A stretch of DNA of 41,331 bases from a virus. Made by a program: the position numbers and the translations under genes. Every line of letters begins with the position of its first letter. Position 1 is the first letter of the stretch. Under the pieces are notes generated by a model. It did not search any database and was not told the DNA's origin. It saw only the letters and a list, made by a program, of their open reading frames with translations. Below, piece after piece: positions 16,013 through 25,003 of the stretch. The stretch is from positions 1 through 41,331 of IMG/VR virus record IMGVR_UViG_3300041809_003467. The stretch is one strand, 5' to 3'.

Positions 16013-16600
16013 CTATTTCGCCGCCGGCAGTTTCTTCAGGTCGAATGAAATGCCGGCCGCCAGAATAGGGTTCCAGCCCTCGCCGCCTATATAGTTCATG
16101 CGCACCGGGACAACTAGGCTCATCCATGGATTCAGCCGATAAGTCATTACCGCCTTGAACGATCCGGTGGCGGAAATGCTGATGCCGCCGGTTTGCGTGG
16201 ATGCGAATGACGGACCACCGCAGACCCCGAGGTACATACGAAACTTCCCGGTCGCGATCAGCTTCTCGTCGATGCACTGATTCACCTCGGCGTTGATCGC
16301 GTAAAACGATGTGCCGGTGGCCGCGTCCTTGGCCTTCGTCACTACAAGGTCCACCCCGGTATCGTTCGCCATACCGATACTGTTCTGCGAAGACGTCGTA
16401 TACAGGAAGTCCATGAACGCCGAGCCCTTCGGCGTCGCGAGTTGGTTGAATTCGCCGCCCACCGAAAACGTGGCGGGCAGCATGACGGCGGCCGGCGCCG
16501 TTGGCGTTGTCGTTGTCTGCGCCTGCATCATCAGGGGCAGCGCGCAAAGCGCCACCGCCGCGCAAAGCGCAAATCGAATCGTACTGTGAGAAGTCGTCAC
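16013..16600 (-). CDS. Exported outer-membrane-like protein (195 aa)
   Basis: A signal peptide (FALCAAVALCALPLMM, cut after QA near residue 27) is followed by alternating beta strands with amphipathic pattern and a C-terminal strand ending GISFDLKKLPAAK, the look of a small eight-strand outer membrane barrel. GTG start 16600 has AGGAG upstream. It stands between the connector and the lysis genes, a place where transposable phages do not usually have such a gene. It may alter the cell surface (compare lambda Lom) or aid lysis; no family is recognised. Confidence 0.6.
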   Translation of the reverse strand: MTTSHSTIRFALCAAVALCALPLMMQAQTTTTPTAPAAVMLPATFSVGGEFNQLATPKGSAFMDFLYTTSSQNSIGMANDTGVDLVVTKAKDAATGTSFYAINAEVNQCIDEKLIATGKFRMYLGVCGGPSFASTQTGGISISATGSFKAVMTYRLNPWMSLVVPVRMNYIGGEGWNPILAAGISFDLKKLPAAK

Positions 16601-16613
16601 GGTTCCGTCTCTC

Positions 16614-17336
16614 CTAAAACACTTGCTCTCTGCGGAACACGGTCCGCCCCGTCGACGTATCCAGCGTCGGCTCCGGATCTACCGTTGCCGCCGCCGGGTC
16701 GAAGAACTTGTCGTAATCGCCATTGCGCAGCGCTGCCAGTTGCCGCAGGTATGCCGCGCCCAGGTTCTTACTGACGCCCCACTCGTTTTCCCCCGTCGCG
16801 AACTGCGATCCGATCGCCGCCGCCAGGCGCGCTGCCGCGCCCATGCGATTGATCATCTCCAGCACATCCGCCGGGTCCGGCTGCGCTGCCGATCCCGCCG
16901 GCTGCCAGGTCGTAGGATCCAGGCTCAGGCCGCGGCGCATCATCTCCGCCGCAATCTCCTGCGCCACGCTCCGGATCCAGGTGTTGATCTGTACGTCCTT
17001 GATCTGCCCGCCGCGCTGGAATCCCGGCACTTCCCCCACTACCTCATCGAGCGTTGTCCACGCCTGTAGTAGCGTTGGGAAGTTCACCGTGAACATCACC
17101 ACCCCGCTGGTGGATCCGTCCGACCCGAGCACGTAAACCGCGACCTGTATGCTCCCGCCGGCTGGGCCGGCCAGACCCCACGGGATCGTCGCCTGCAGCG
17201 TCGTCGCGTTGACGAACGTCGTCGCCACCAGCGTCGGGCAACCTACCTGGGCACCGGCGTCGAAGCCGGTGCCCGTGCAGGTGATCGCCGCCCCAGGGGG
17301 GCCGGAAAGCGGCGAAATTGAGCTAAGCGTTACCAT
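16614..17336 (-). CDS. TIG-domain head-tail connector (Mu gp36-like position) (240 aa)
   Basis: Residues 3-86 match an IPT/TIG immunoglobulin-like domain (SISPLSGPPGAAITCTGTGF, then IPWGLAGPAGG). Residues about 90-240 are a helical domain (LDEVVGEVPGFQRGGQI, INTWIRSVAQEIA, AAYLRQLAALRNGDYD) of the gp6/gp36-like adaptor type that forms rings under the portal. The gene follows the capsid gene as in other transposable phages. TIG domains are normal on virion surfaces, but a fusion to a connector is unusual. Confidence 0.7.
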   Translation of the reverse strand: MVTLSSISPLSGPPGAAITCTGTGFDAGAQVGCPTLVATTFVNATTLQATIPWGLAGPAGGSIQVAVYVLGSDGSTSGVVMFTVNFPTLLQAWTTLDEVVGEVPGFQRGGQIKDVQINTWIRSVAQEIAAEMMRRGLSLDPTTWQPAGSAAQPDPADVLEMINRMGAAARLAAAIGSQFATGENEWGVSKNLGAAYLRQLAALRNGDYDKFFDPAAATVDPEPTLDTSTGRTVFRREQVF

Positions 17337-17347
17337 CCGTCAGTCCT

Positions 17348-18436
17348 CTAGGCGCCGACTTCGCCGCCCGCGTCGACCGACGAGGTGTTCTTGTAGAGGA
17401 TGCCCGCGCCGCTCGCCGTCAGCGTCTGCGAATAATACTTGCTGACGTCGACGTTCCAGCGCTTCTGATCCTGGTCGTACCACTTCTCTACGATCCGCCC
17501 CATCACGCCCGTATTCCACAGGAACGTGGTCGCCAGGTTCAGCTTGCGCCGCCCCGCGCCCGGATCCCGGTAGAATAGCAACACCAGATCGCCCCAGATG
17601 TAATCGAGCGCGTGCGCCTCGCCTTCCGGCACCGTGTCGTACATCGCTTCCGCGATCAGCACCGTCGGGATCTCCAGTTTCTCGCTGGCCATCTCCGGCG
17701 TGATCTGTTTGTCCGGCGCCAGCACCGTGGTGCCGTAAATGTGCTTCAGCACGTTGGGGTTGTTGCGGAAAGCGCGCCAGGCCGGCCGCCCGAAGAGAAT
17801 CGTGTTCGGCTGCCGTCCGATCGCCTTCGCCACCGTTTCCTTCTGCAAATCGAAGAATGCGATGGGGTCGACGTTGGCATTGTCGAGCTGATAATACCCA
17901 GCCGCCTGGCCCAAGACCGCGGCCGAAAGGTCGTAGCTGGTGCAGTTCGCTTTGAGCAGATCGACCAGGTTGCACTCCTGTGCCAGCAGCACCTGGTCGG
18001 TGGTGACTTCCGTGGTGTCGATGTCCAGGTCGATCGCCGGATCGGCGTTCGCCGGGCCTTCCCACGGATACCAGCCGCGGATCATGTGCCCGTCCGCGTA
18101 GTACGGATTCGAGCTCACCGTCCAGCCGGTTTCCTTCGGTCGCGATCCCGGCGATCGCAGGTCCTGTCTGCGCCGGAAACGTTCGAAGCCGTACACGAAG
18201 TACTTGTTGGACTGCTTGTCGGTTGGCACCACCGGCGCCACGGTTTCCGCCAGGAACGCCGCGTTGCTGTATGCGATCGACAAATTGGTCAGAGCGTAAT
18301 TGACGTGGATCTGCGAAAGATCCAGGTTGCCGAAGCTCTCGCTGGCCACCAGGCGGTTCGCCTTGTCGCCGCCGGCGCGCAGAGCCTTTTCAAACTCGAT
18401 CCGCCGTCTCAGTTTTTCGGGTAGCTGTGCCGTCAT
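17348..18436 (-). CDS. T: Major capsid protein (362 aa)
   Basis: Size, position after decoration and protease genes, and family look (PVVPTDKQSNKYFVYG near residue 70; LDNANVDPIAFFDLQKE; then TILFGRPAWRAFRNNP with the helix and loop pattern of HK97-fold shells). ATG 18436 has GGAGG upstream. Mu T is the functional counterpart, but the sequence looks closer to the capsid family of non-Mu siphophages with a short N-arm; the scaffold is supplied by the protease gene. Confident as capsid, less so for gene symbol. Confidence 0.85.
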   Translation of the reverse strand: MTAQLPEKLRRRIEFEKALRAGGDKANRLVASESFGNLDLSQIHVNYALTNLSIAYSNAAFLAETVAPVVPTDKQSNKYFVYGFERFRRRQDLRSPGSRPKETGWTVSSNPYYADGHMIRGWYPWEGPANADPAIDLDIDTTEVTTDQVLLAQECNLVDLLKANCTSYDLSAAVLGQAAGYYQLDNANVDPIAFFDLQKETVAKAIGRQPNTILFGRPAWRAFRNNPNVLKHIYGTTVLAPDKQITPEMASEKLEIPTVLIAEAMYDTVPEGEAHALDYIWGDLVLLFYRDPGAGRRKLNLATTFLWNTGVMGRIVEKWYDQDQKRWNVDVSKYYSQTLTASGAGILYKNTSSVDAGGEVGA

Positions 18437-18449
18437 CGTCCGTTCCTCC

Positions 18450-18878
18450 TTAGCTCACCGCCAGCGCGATCAGCTCCGGCTTGATGTACACGTAGACGAT
18501 GTCGCCTGCGTTCGCCACCGTGTTTTCCGCCGTTCCCACGACGTTGAACACCTTCGCTGGATTGTTCAAACCCGACGCCACGGCCGCTTCCACGGAGTAC
18601 ACGTCGCCGATCGCGCCGTTGATTGCGACGTGATCGCCGCGGCTGATCGCGCCGCCGGCAACCGCCGGAGAGATCCCCAGCCGCATCACCGGCACGCTGC
18701 CGTTTTGATTCCCTTGCGACGCCTGGGTGAATCCCAGAAACTGCGCCGCGTTTTGCGCCGTCGGCAGCTTGCAGCTACCGTCCGCCGCGCCTTGTACCAC
18801 CGCGAGGAACTGCCCCACGCCCGCCGCGTTGTCGATCGCGTACGTGACGCTTAGTAATGAAATAGCTCCGCCCGTCAT
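18450..18878 (-). CDS. Capsid decoration / cement protein (142 aa)
   Basis: Directly upstream of the capsid gene with the correct length and composition: small, beta-rich, Gly/Ala/Asn-rich, with ISRGDHVAI, GDVYSVEA and a GDIVYVYIKPEL ending. This is the pattern of DUF2190-type capsid-stabilising proteins, whose Gly-Asp strands form a small barrel on the shell. ATG 18878. Confidence 0.75.
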   Translation of the reverse strand: MTGGAISLLSVTYAIDNAAGVGQFLAVVQGAADGSCKLPTAQNAAQFLGFTQASQGNQNGSVPVMRLGISPAVAGGAISRGDHVAINGAIGDVYSVEAAVASGLNNPAKVFNVVGTAENTVANAGDIVYVYIKPELIALAVS

Positions 18879-18881
18879 GGC

Positions 18882-20300
18882 CTATTCGCCTCCCTTTCTG
18901 TCCAGGCCGGCCATCGCCGCCCGGCGAAGCCGTTCCTGCTCCCGGAACAGATCCGGGTTCTCGCTCGCCACCAGCTTCAGTGCGCGCCCGTAGCTCAGCT
19001 CGGGATCGACCTTCTGCACTTCGGCGATCTGCGCATCAATCAGGTGCTGGATGCCCTGCACCGTGTGCATCTCCACGCCGTCGGCCGCCGTGCCCCGCTC
19101 GCCCAGGGCCACTACCGGCTTCATCGAAGCCACCAGCGCCTTGAATCCCTCGGGGTCGGCGATCGCCGACTTCTCGTAGAATCCCCGCTGCGCCGGCGTG
19201 ATCTTGCCGTCTTTCACCGCCGCGTCGATCGTCGTCTGCACGTCCATCGCGCGCATCACGTCGCTGGCGATTACCACGTTTTCGTCATGCGGTAGCTGGG
19301 CGAAATCGAACCGCCCGTCGCTCCCGCGCTTCACATCCGCCATCGTCAACACCCGCTGACCGCCTTCGAGTTGCATCTCGGTCTCGGTGTTATCGTCCGC
19401 CACAAGCCGAACCTTGCCCGCGGCGCCGGCGATCACTTTCGTGATTTTCACGTCTTTGACCCGCCTTTCTTCGACCACGTCGCCGCGATCGAAACTCCAC
19501 CCGTCGCTATCGCTGGCCACCAGCGGCAGCGCCGGCAATTTCTCGAACAGCGGGGAATTCGTCAGCGCCAACGATGTCAGCGTCGCCCCTTGCTGCTCTC
19601 CGGTGCTCTTGTCACGCACCGACCACTCGATCACCGGCGAAACGTACTTGTACTCCCGCGCCGCCACCATCCGGCCGCCGCGCTCCGTATATTCCGCCCA
19701 GCCCCACAACACGCCCTTGGCATCCGGCGCGTCATCGATCTTCTTCAGCCAGCCCGCCGCCGGCGCCGCGGCGCCGCTCCCGGCCGCGTACACCGTCGAG
19801 TGGTCGTAATCGATCACCACCTCGCCCGTGCCGCGCTTCGCGAAGTTCGCCACGATGCTCGCCAGGTCCTCGCGAGTCACCGAAAACTTTTGCGTGCCCT
19901 TGAACCCGCGCGTGATCAGCGCTACCGGTATCCGCCGCAGTCCATCCGCTTCCTTGGAATCGCCGATCAGGATCAGCACCCGCGGCCGCTCTTCCGCCTC
20001 GCTCGCGGCCAGATCCTTTTTCCATTCCTCCGGCAGTCGCGCCACAAACGCTTCGCCCTTGCGCTTTGCAATCCGGATGATATTCTTCTTGAGCGTGTCG
20101 GTATCGTAGTTGTCGTCGCCCGCGCGCCCGATCGATTGCGCCGCATCGTGCACATCCTCCGGCGTCTCGATCGGGAAGCTCCGGCCCTTCCCCGCGAAGT
20201 CCGCTTCGTCCATGTGCTTCCGGTGGGAGTCCGGAATATCGCGCGCCGCCAGCACCGTCACTTCGTACCCGTCCGTCATGCCATCGTTACTCGTCGGCAC
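18882..20300 (-). CDS. I: Mu I-like prohead protease with scaffold (472 aa)
   Basis: The N-terminal part (about 20-85) has a RKHMDEADFAGKG...YPI/FPIET...DVHDAAQSIG-type region seen before phage protease domains. The protease core (about 105-290) matches the Mu gpI family: EVVIDYDHSTVYA with the Asp-His, then LTNSPLFEKLPAL. The C-terminal ~170 residues are acidic and helical like a scaffold. In Mu, I and Z share such sequences; here they form one gene. GTG 20300 overlaps the portal stop (TAGTG); an ATG eight codons later is the alternative. It matures the head before DNA packaging. Confidence 0.85.
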   Translation of the reverse strand: MPTSNDGMTDGYEVTVLAARDIPDSHRKHMDEADFAGKGRSFPIETPEDVHDAAQSIGRAGDDNYDTDTLKKNIIRIAKRKGEAFVARLPEEWKKDLAASEAEERPRVLILIGDSKEADGLRRIPVALITRGFKGTQKFSVTREDLASIVANFAKRGTGEVVIDYDHSTVYAAGSGAAAPAAGWLKKIDDAPDAKGVLWGWAEYTERGGRMVAAREYKYVSPVIEWSVRDKSTGEQQGATLTSLALTNSPLFEKLPALPLVASDSDGWSFDRGDVVEERRVKDVKITKVIAGAAGKVRLVADDNTETEMQLEGGQRVLTMADVKRGSDGRFDFAQLPHDENVVIASDVMRAMDVQTTIDAAVKDGKITPAQRGFYEKSAIADPEGFKALVASMKPVVALGERGTAADGVEMHTVQGIQHLIDAQIAEVQKVDPELSYGRALKLVASENPDLFREQERLRRAAMAGLDRKGGE

Positions 20301-22660
20301 TATGCTGCCTCCTTCCCTTCATCGCTGAACACGTACACGATCACGCACCGGCACTTGTCGCCGCCGTCGCAATCCGGATTCGGCGTGTCCGGCAAATCGT
20401 CCGGCGTCTCCGCCGTCTGCCCGTCTGCGCCGGCGCACGTCTCGCAGCTATTTACATCCAGCAGCGCCGAGTAGTAGCAGCTCCCGATCTCGTCTTTGTA
20501 CTGCTCGTACCCCGCGTCGCGTCCGTCCGCAAACGCCTCGTTCGCGCCTTCGCCAGCCACCGCGTCAATCCATTTGTCGCTCTGCCCATCCAGGTCGCTC
20601 TGGATGCCCTGGATGACTTCGCCCTTCGTCGCGCCGCCGGTGTTCCGCATCCGGTTCGCCGCCACGTTCGCCGCCTTCGCCGTCAGGTTGTTTTGGAACT
20701 TGCTCACCACGGCGTCGGCATAGAGCCCCACCTGGTCGCGCTTGTCGGCCGCCACCACCGCTTCGCGCACCTGCGCCCCATCCGCCGGCTTCCGCCCGGC
20801 GAGCTGCCGCGTCCGTTCTTCGCCCACCTGGCGCTGCCCGAATGCCGAGATCCCGCGCAGCGTCTCTTCCACATCGGCGATCAGCTTCTCGTCCGCCGCC
20901 ACCGACACGCGATGCAGGTTCCGCACCGGCGTATTCACCAGCTTGTTGACGATCTCCGCCTGCACCCGCCCGCGCGCCTTGCGCAGCGCCGCCGCCACGT
21001 CATCCCGCCCCTTGTCGAGCGCCGAGACGATGTCCGCTGCCGCCAGATGAACTTCCGGTCCCCGCGGCGGCCGCCGCAAGTTGATCTCGCTCGCCGCCAC
21101 GTCGCCCTTCCCCTGGCCTTTTCCGCGCTTCCCAGCCGCGTCGCCGCCGTCCCATGGTCCGGCCGGCCGGGTGTCTTTCGCGTCGCCCTGGCCGGCCTGC
21201 TGGCCCGAATTCGGGCCTTTGGTCTCGTTCTCCTGGCCCGGCGCCCCCGGTTGTCCTGGCTGCCCCGGCAGATTCACCTGGCGCTTGGCCCGCTCCCGGA
21301 TGATCGTCGCCGAGTCCGCCTCCGGAGCGCCCATCAGTTTCCGGATCCACGCTTCCAGTTCCGGGGTCGGTGTAATCACGTTCCCCTGCCCGAGCGCCCC
21401 TAGCGCCGTCGCGATCGCGTCGAACTTGAGCGCCATCACGCTCTGCGGAATCAGTTGCGGGTACCGCCCCGGCTTGATCCCGTCGAAGTTGAAGTCGACC
21501 AGGCGCTTGATGGTGGTCTGCGAAATGCGCCGCCCGATCAGGTCAGCCGTCGCCTGCAGGCCCATGAAGAAGAAGTCCGACATCGTCTCGCCCAGCGATC
21601 GGTTTCCGCTCCCGTGCGACGATTGCCCCATCATCATGAACTGCGCCAGACCGACCATCGCGATCATCGTGCCGTGATGCTGGATTGCTTCCTTGGGGTC
21701 GCGCACATTCCCCGTTACGCCTTCCAGCGCGAACTTCCATTCCGGAGGCAGCAGCAGCCCGGTCCGTTCGTTCGCCGAGAGCGACCTCAGCCAGGCCATC
21801 GCCGTCTCGCGGTCTTCTTTCTTCACGTCCGGCCCCATCGTGATCACCGGCACGCCCAACCCGTTGCGCTCGCACGCCACTGCCTCAATCTTGTAAAGGT
21901 TGTTCTTGATGAACCAGTGCTGATACATCTCGCGCAGCAGAGCCCGGCCCGTGAAATTCGCACCCTCCTGCCGGAAGACGAACAGCGTGCTCTTATCCAG
22001 CGGTACGTCCGTCCGGATGTATTGCCCCGCGCGATAGCCGAGCTGCTCGATGGTCTCCAGCTCGTCCGTGCCCGGCTTGCACAGCCACCGGTACCACGTC
22101 AATGGCAGCCGCGCCGCCAGCTTGCGCAGCCGGATCCGGTTCTGGTCGACGTAATACACGTCTTCGTGCATGGAGGCGCCGAAATCGAACATCAGCAGCG
22201 CGTTTTCCAGCACCGCATCGAAATCGATCTCGCCGTCGAACATTTCCTGCTCGATGAACTCCGTGGCTTCCTTCTCCACCCCCTCCGCGTCCTCGGGAGG
22301 CTGGATCATCCACTCGCCGCCGCGGATCGGCAGCTTCGATGCCCACAGCGTCGCCGCCACCTGCGCGTCCGATCGCCGCATGCGTTCATAGACCATGTAC
22401 GCCGTCGGCCAGCTCAGCTCCGGGTTGTACTCGCCAAGCTCGCGCAGGAATCCCGAAAAGATCGGCGTGCCCGTGGCGCCGATCTCGCGCATGTCCGCGG
22501 CCGTCGCGGGCACACCCTTGTCTCCGCCGCCCGGCGCCACGTTCCACGGCTGCGAGACCTGGCCGATCTCGGTGCCCGCCGGTTGCTGCGGTTGCGGCGG
22601 ACCGGCCTGCCAATCCGACGGCGGTTTGGAAGTCAGCCCGAGTGTGATCAGCTTCGCCAT
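20300..22660 (-). CDS. Portal protein fused to MuF-type head protein (786 aa)
   Basis: The first ~455 residues match the Mu gp29 (DUF935) portal family: WPTAYMVYERMRRSDAQV, WASKLPIRGGEW and GRALLREMYQHWF, with a long helical end. A Pro/Gly/Gln linker (LPGQPGQPGAPGQENE) and a helical part lead to the MuF / SPP1 gp7 C-terminal motif near 729-778: YYSALLDVNSCETCAGADGQ, then the CRC pair. In Mu these are separate proteins 29 and 30. ATG 22660 (TGATG overlap) replaces an upstream ATG that would lie in the previous gene. Forms the DNA gate and the minor head protein. Confidence 0.88.
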   Translation of the reverse strand: MAKLITLGLTSKPPSDWQAGPPQPQQPAGTEIGQVSQPWNVAPGGGDKGVPATAADMREIGATGTPIFSGFLRELGEYNPELSWPTAYMVYERMRRSDAQVAATLWASKLPIRGGEWMIQPPEDAEGVEKEATEFIEQEMFDGEIDFDAVLENALLMFDFGASMHEDVYYVDQNRIRLRKLAARLPLTWYRWLCKPGTDELETIEQLGYRAGQYIRTDVPLDKSTLFVFRQEGANFTGRALLREMYQHWFIKNNLYKIEAVACERNGLGVPVITMGPDVKKEDRETAMAWLRSLSANERTGLLLPPEWKFALEGVTGNVRDPKEAIQHHGTMIAMVGLAQFMMMGQSSHGSGNRSLGETMSDFFFMGLQATADLIGRRISQTTIKRLVDFNFDGIKPGRYPQLIPQSVMALKFDAIATALGALGQGNVITPTPELEAWIRKLMGAPEADSATIIRERAKRQVNLPGQPGQPGAPGQENETKGPNSGQQAGQGDAKDTRPAGPWDGGDAAGKRGKGQGKGDVAASEINLRRPPRGPEVHLAAADIVSALDKGRDDVAAALRKARGRVQAEIVNKLVNTPVRNLHRVSVAADEKLIADVEETLRGISAFGQRQVGEERTRQLAGRKPADGAQVREAVVAADKRDQVGLYADAVVSKFQNNLTAKAANVAANRMRNTGGATKGEVIQGIQSDLDGQSDKWIDAVAGEGANEAFADGRDAGYEQYKDEIGSCYYSALLDVNSCETCAGADGQTAETPDDLPDTPNPDCDGGDKCRCVIVYVFSDEGKEAA

Positions 22661-22866
22661 CAGATCGCCACTCCCAGCGCCAGCCACTCATGCCGCGCGA
22701 TCGTCAGTTGCTCCGGAAACGGAATGTCGAGCACCTGTTGCTCCGGTGAGCACTCGCAATGGTCTTTGCACCGGTTGCACGTCCGGCATACCAGCTCGTC
22801 CATGCAGCCGCACGGGAAGTCGCCGGCGGCGTGCCACATTTTCTTGCAGCATTCGCAGTGCTTCAA
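22660..22866 (-). CDS. Small Cys-rich zinc-binding protein (68 aa)
   Basis: A TTG at 22866 overlaps the TerL stop (TTGA) and was chosen because no ATG fits; TTG is rare but the pattern is repeated in this operon. Residues 4-38 carry eight Cys in CxxC, CGC, CRTC and CxC groups and a His (CECCKKMWHAAGDFPCGC), a probable double zinc site. Between TerL and portal such a protein may help packaging or be a nuclease-like accessory; it has no catalytic motif. Confidence 0.6.
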   Translation of the reverse strand: MKHCECCKKMWHAAGDFPCGCMDELVCRTCNRCKDHCECSPEQQVLDIPFPEQLTIARHEWLALGVAI

Positions 22867-24257
22867 AAGACACGCTCCAACAGGTCTGAGGCGACCGTCC
22901 GCCCCGTCAGCCCGCAATCGCTAGCCGGCACGTAAACCCGCCCCGGCCCTTCCACGCCGGCCACCATCAGCGCCAGCGCCCAGAATTCATCCGCGTGCCC
23001 CGCGTCCGTCCGTACGGCGTCGAACCGGATCGCGCCCGTCGGCCCCACGTACCGCTTGATCGCCTGGCACGCCCGCCGCAGTTTCTGCGATTCCGGCAGC
23101 CGCAGTGTCCGCTCTTCGAACCGTTTCTTCAGCGAGACCGCCATCCGCTCTTTCACCGGCACGGTCACTTCCTTGCCGTCTTCCTTTTTTCCACCGCTCT
23201 CGACGCGCGCTCCAAACTGCACCGGCTCCACGCATGGGAACTCCTCATGCAGCTCTTCGGCGAGCTGCGCGCCCAGCCCGGTCGCGTCCATCGGGAACCG
23301 GCCGCCGCTATCCTCGACCGCCGCCGCCACTTCGCGCGCGATCTTTCTCTGGTCGGCAAACCGCATGCGCGGCATCTCGATCATGCCCTTCACTACCACC
23401 AGGTCCGCCATCGGCTGCCCGATCACGATCACCGACATGTCGCGTTTGCGCGCCACGTCGAACCCTGCGCACAACCCCGGCGCCGGCTTCCCGTCCCACT
23501 CGATCGATGCTTCGTCCGATTCGCACGCCAGCACCATCTCGATCGGGATGTAGTTCTCGGCCCCCGACATCGGCACGTTGCAGTAGTCCTGAAGCCAGAT
23601 TTCCTCGTCGCCGATCGCCGCCCTCTGCCCCTCGACATCCACCGGCATTCCCTGTGCCTTCGCCATGAAGATGTCCACCCAGTGCCCGCTCCACCCGTCG
23701 CGCTTCACAGGTTGCCGCTCCGGCCGCACGCCGGTGTGCAGCCCCAGCGTCTTGGCCAGCTCGTAGAACTTGTTTTCCGTCCCCTTGAACGTCGAGGCCA
23801 CCCGCACCTTGTAGCCGCGCGTCGCGCGCGTCATCATTGCCGCCCAGATCGACCGCGAGTCGCGATGCAGTGCGAACTCGTCAAGGAACACATCGCCGCT
23901 ATAACCGCGCGCCGTGTCCGGATTCGCTGGCAGCGCGATCAGCCGACCGCCGCCAGGGAACACCGCGCGATGCTCGATGATGGAGGTCTCGCCGAAGAAT
24001 CCGTCGTCGAAGTGCGCGTCCCAGGCCCGCGTGTGCATCTTGACCTTTTCCATCAGCTCGACGCTCTGCCGCTCCGACGCGCTGAGCAGAATCCCCAGGT
24101 TCCGCTCTTCCATCCGGTCAATCGCCATGTCCAGCGAAGTGCCGAACGATTTCCCCGACTGCACCGAGGCCGCCACAAACTTGAAGCGGCTCTTGTCGGC
24201 GATCCAGTCCAGTTGCCACTGGAGCATGGGAACGATCGGTTTGATCGCCGGAGTCAC
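22863..24257 (-). CDS. Terminase large subunit, Mu gp28-like (464 aa)
   Basis: Packages phage DNA. ATPase half: Walker A SVQSGKSF (residues 31-38, Lys36), Walker B VFLDEFA (Asp126, Glu127), and an ASTFKGTENKF motif. Nuclease half: acidic residues Asp267 (GFDVARKRD), Asp324 (MDATGLG) and Asp423 (DAGHADEFWALAL) in RNase-H-like order. The length fits Mu gp28. A GTG at 24257 overlapping the previous stop (GTGA) is chosen; the open frame begins earlier but shadows the small zinc gene. It probably cuts host flanks headful-wise like Mu. Confidence 0.92.
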   Translation of the reverse strand: MTPAIKPIVPMLQWQLDWIADKSRFKFVAASVQSGKSFGTSLDMAIDRMEERNLGILLSASERQSVELMEKVKMHTRAWDAHFDDGFFGETSIIEHRAVFPGGGRLIALPANPDTARGYSGDVFLDEFALHRDSRSIWAAMMTRATRGYKVRVASTFKGTENKFYELAKTLGLHTGVRPERQPVKRDGWSGHWVDIFMAKAQGMPVDVEGQRAAIGDEEIWLQDYCNVPMSGAENYIPIEMVLACESDEASIEWDGKPAPGLCAGFDVARKRDMSVIVIGQPMADLVVVKGMIEMPRMRFADQRKIAREVAAAVEDSGGRFPMDATGLGAQLAEELHEEFPCVEPVQFGARVESGGKKEDGKEVTVPVKERMAVSLKKRFEERTLRLPESQKLRRACQAIKRYVGPTGAIRFDAVRTDAGHADEFWALALMVAGVEGPGRVYVPASDCGLTGRTVASDLLERVF

Positions 24258-24456
24258 GCCGCCTTCAGCTCCTTCGCCGCTACCGGCAGCTTCGTATGGC
24301 AGCAATTGCAGAACGCTTCGTCGATCACCTTGCTCGTCCGCGCCACGCGCCTGACCTCACCCGCGATCCGCATCCACACGTCCGAAACCGTCGTGGTAAT
24401 GCTGAACCCGGTTACCAGCGCGGATCCGCTCCGCACTTCGGGCAATTGATCTGCAC
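24254..24456 (-). pseudogene. Zinc-ribbon gene broken by a 5-bp duplication
   Basis: GTG 24456 follows the upstream TAA by one base, as in the other operon joints, and reads VQINCPKCGADPRW to a stop. The -1 frame continues GSALVTG... to FCNCCHTKLP, and ends overlapping the TerL start. The two Cys pairs of a zinc ribbon are therefore in two frames. A tandem repeat of GCGGA at 24425-24434 explains this: removing one copy joins the frames and gives a continuous ribbon of about 65 residues. The downstream part could alternatively start at TTG 24445. A real mutation, a sequence error, or recoding cannot be told apart here. Confidence 0.6.
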
Positions 24457-24457
24457 C

Positions 24458-25003
24458 TTAGCCTGCGATGCCATAAATGCTCCGGATCTCCTGTATCCGC
24501 TCTTCCGGCGTCATCTGCCGTTCGCCGCCCTCGGCCTTCAGCAGCTTGATCGCGCGCTGTTCCCTGTCTTCCAGGAGCGCCATCTTCCGCTCGTCGATCG
24601 CCGCCACCCGCTCGCGCACCGCGATCTCGCGCTCCTTCAGTTGGACCTTCTTCGCGTCGAGTTGCAGCCCGTGCAGCTCGATGGGGTCCGCGCCCGTCAG
24701 CGCTTCGGGGTGCTCCACCAGGTGATCGATAGCCAGCGCCTGGATCATCTCCGTACCGTCCATCCCCTGTTCGCGCATCGCCGCCACCAGGTCCGACATG
24801 TGCTCGCGCCGCGCTTTCCGGTCCGCCATCTCCTGGCGCCATTCGGCCGCGCGCCGCGCTACCGTCCGCTCTGCGAGTTCCTCGCCCGTCTCATCCTTCA
24901 CGGCCTGCACGATGCACGCGGCCGTCTTGCCGGCGGCGAAGCCTTGCAGCATCGTTCGCTTGCCCGCATCGGAGATTTTGTCCGTCGCTCTCTCCATCGG
25001 CAT
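24458..25003 (-). CDS. Mu gp27-like protein, probable small terminase (181 aa)
   Basis: Matches the DUF3486/gp27 type: an N-terminal helix-turn-helix region (AGKRTMLQGFAAGKTAACIV, KDETGEELAERTVARRAAEWR), then a long coiled coil (LQLDAKKVQLKEREIAV). ATG 25003 overlaps the previous stop (TGATG). Directly upstream of TerL (with one small gene between), as Mu gp27 before gp28. Likely recognises pac DNA. Confidence 0.8.
   Translation of the reverse strand: MPMERATDKISDAGKRTMLQGFAAGKTAACIVQAVKDETGEELAERTVARRAAEWRQEMADRKARREHMSDLVAAMREQGMDGTEMIQALAIDHLVEHPEALTGADPIELHGLQLDAKKVQLKEREIAVRERVAAIDERKMALLEDREQRAIKLLKAEGGERQMTPEERIQEIRSIYGIAG

Noticed and set aside
18300-24449. Long plus-strand frames (up to 489 residues) opposite head and terminase genes
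   Set aside because: Arg/His/Leu/Pro-rich antisense shadows of firmly identified genes.
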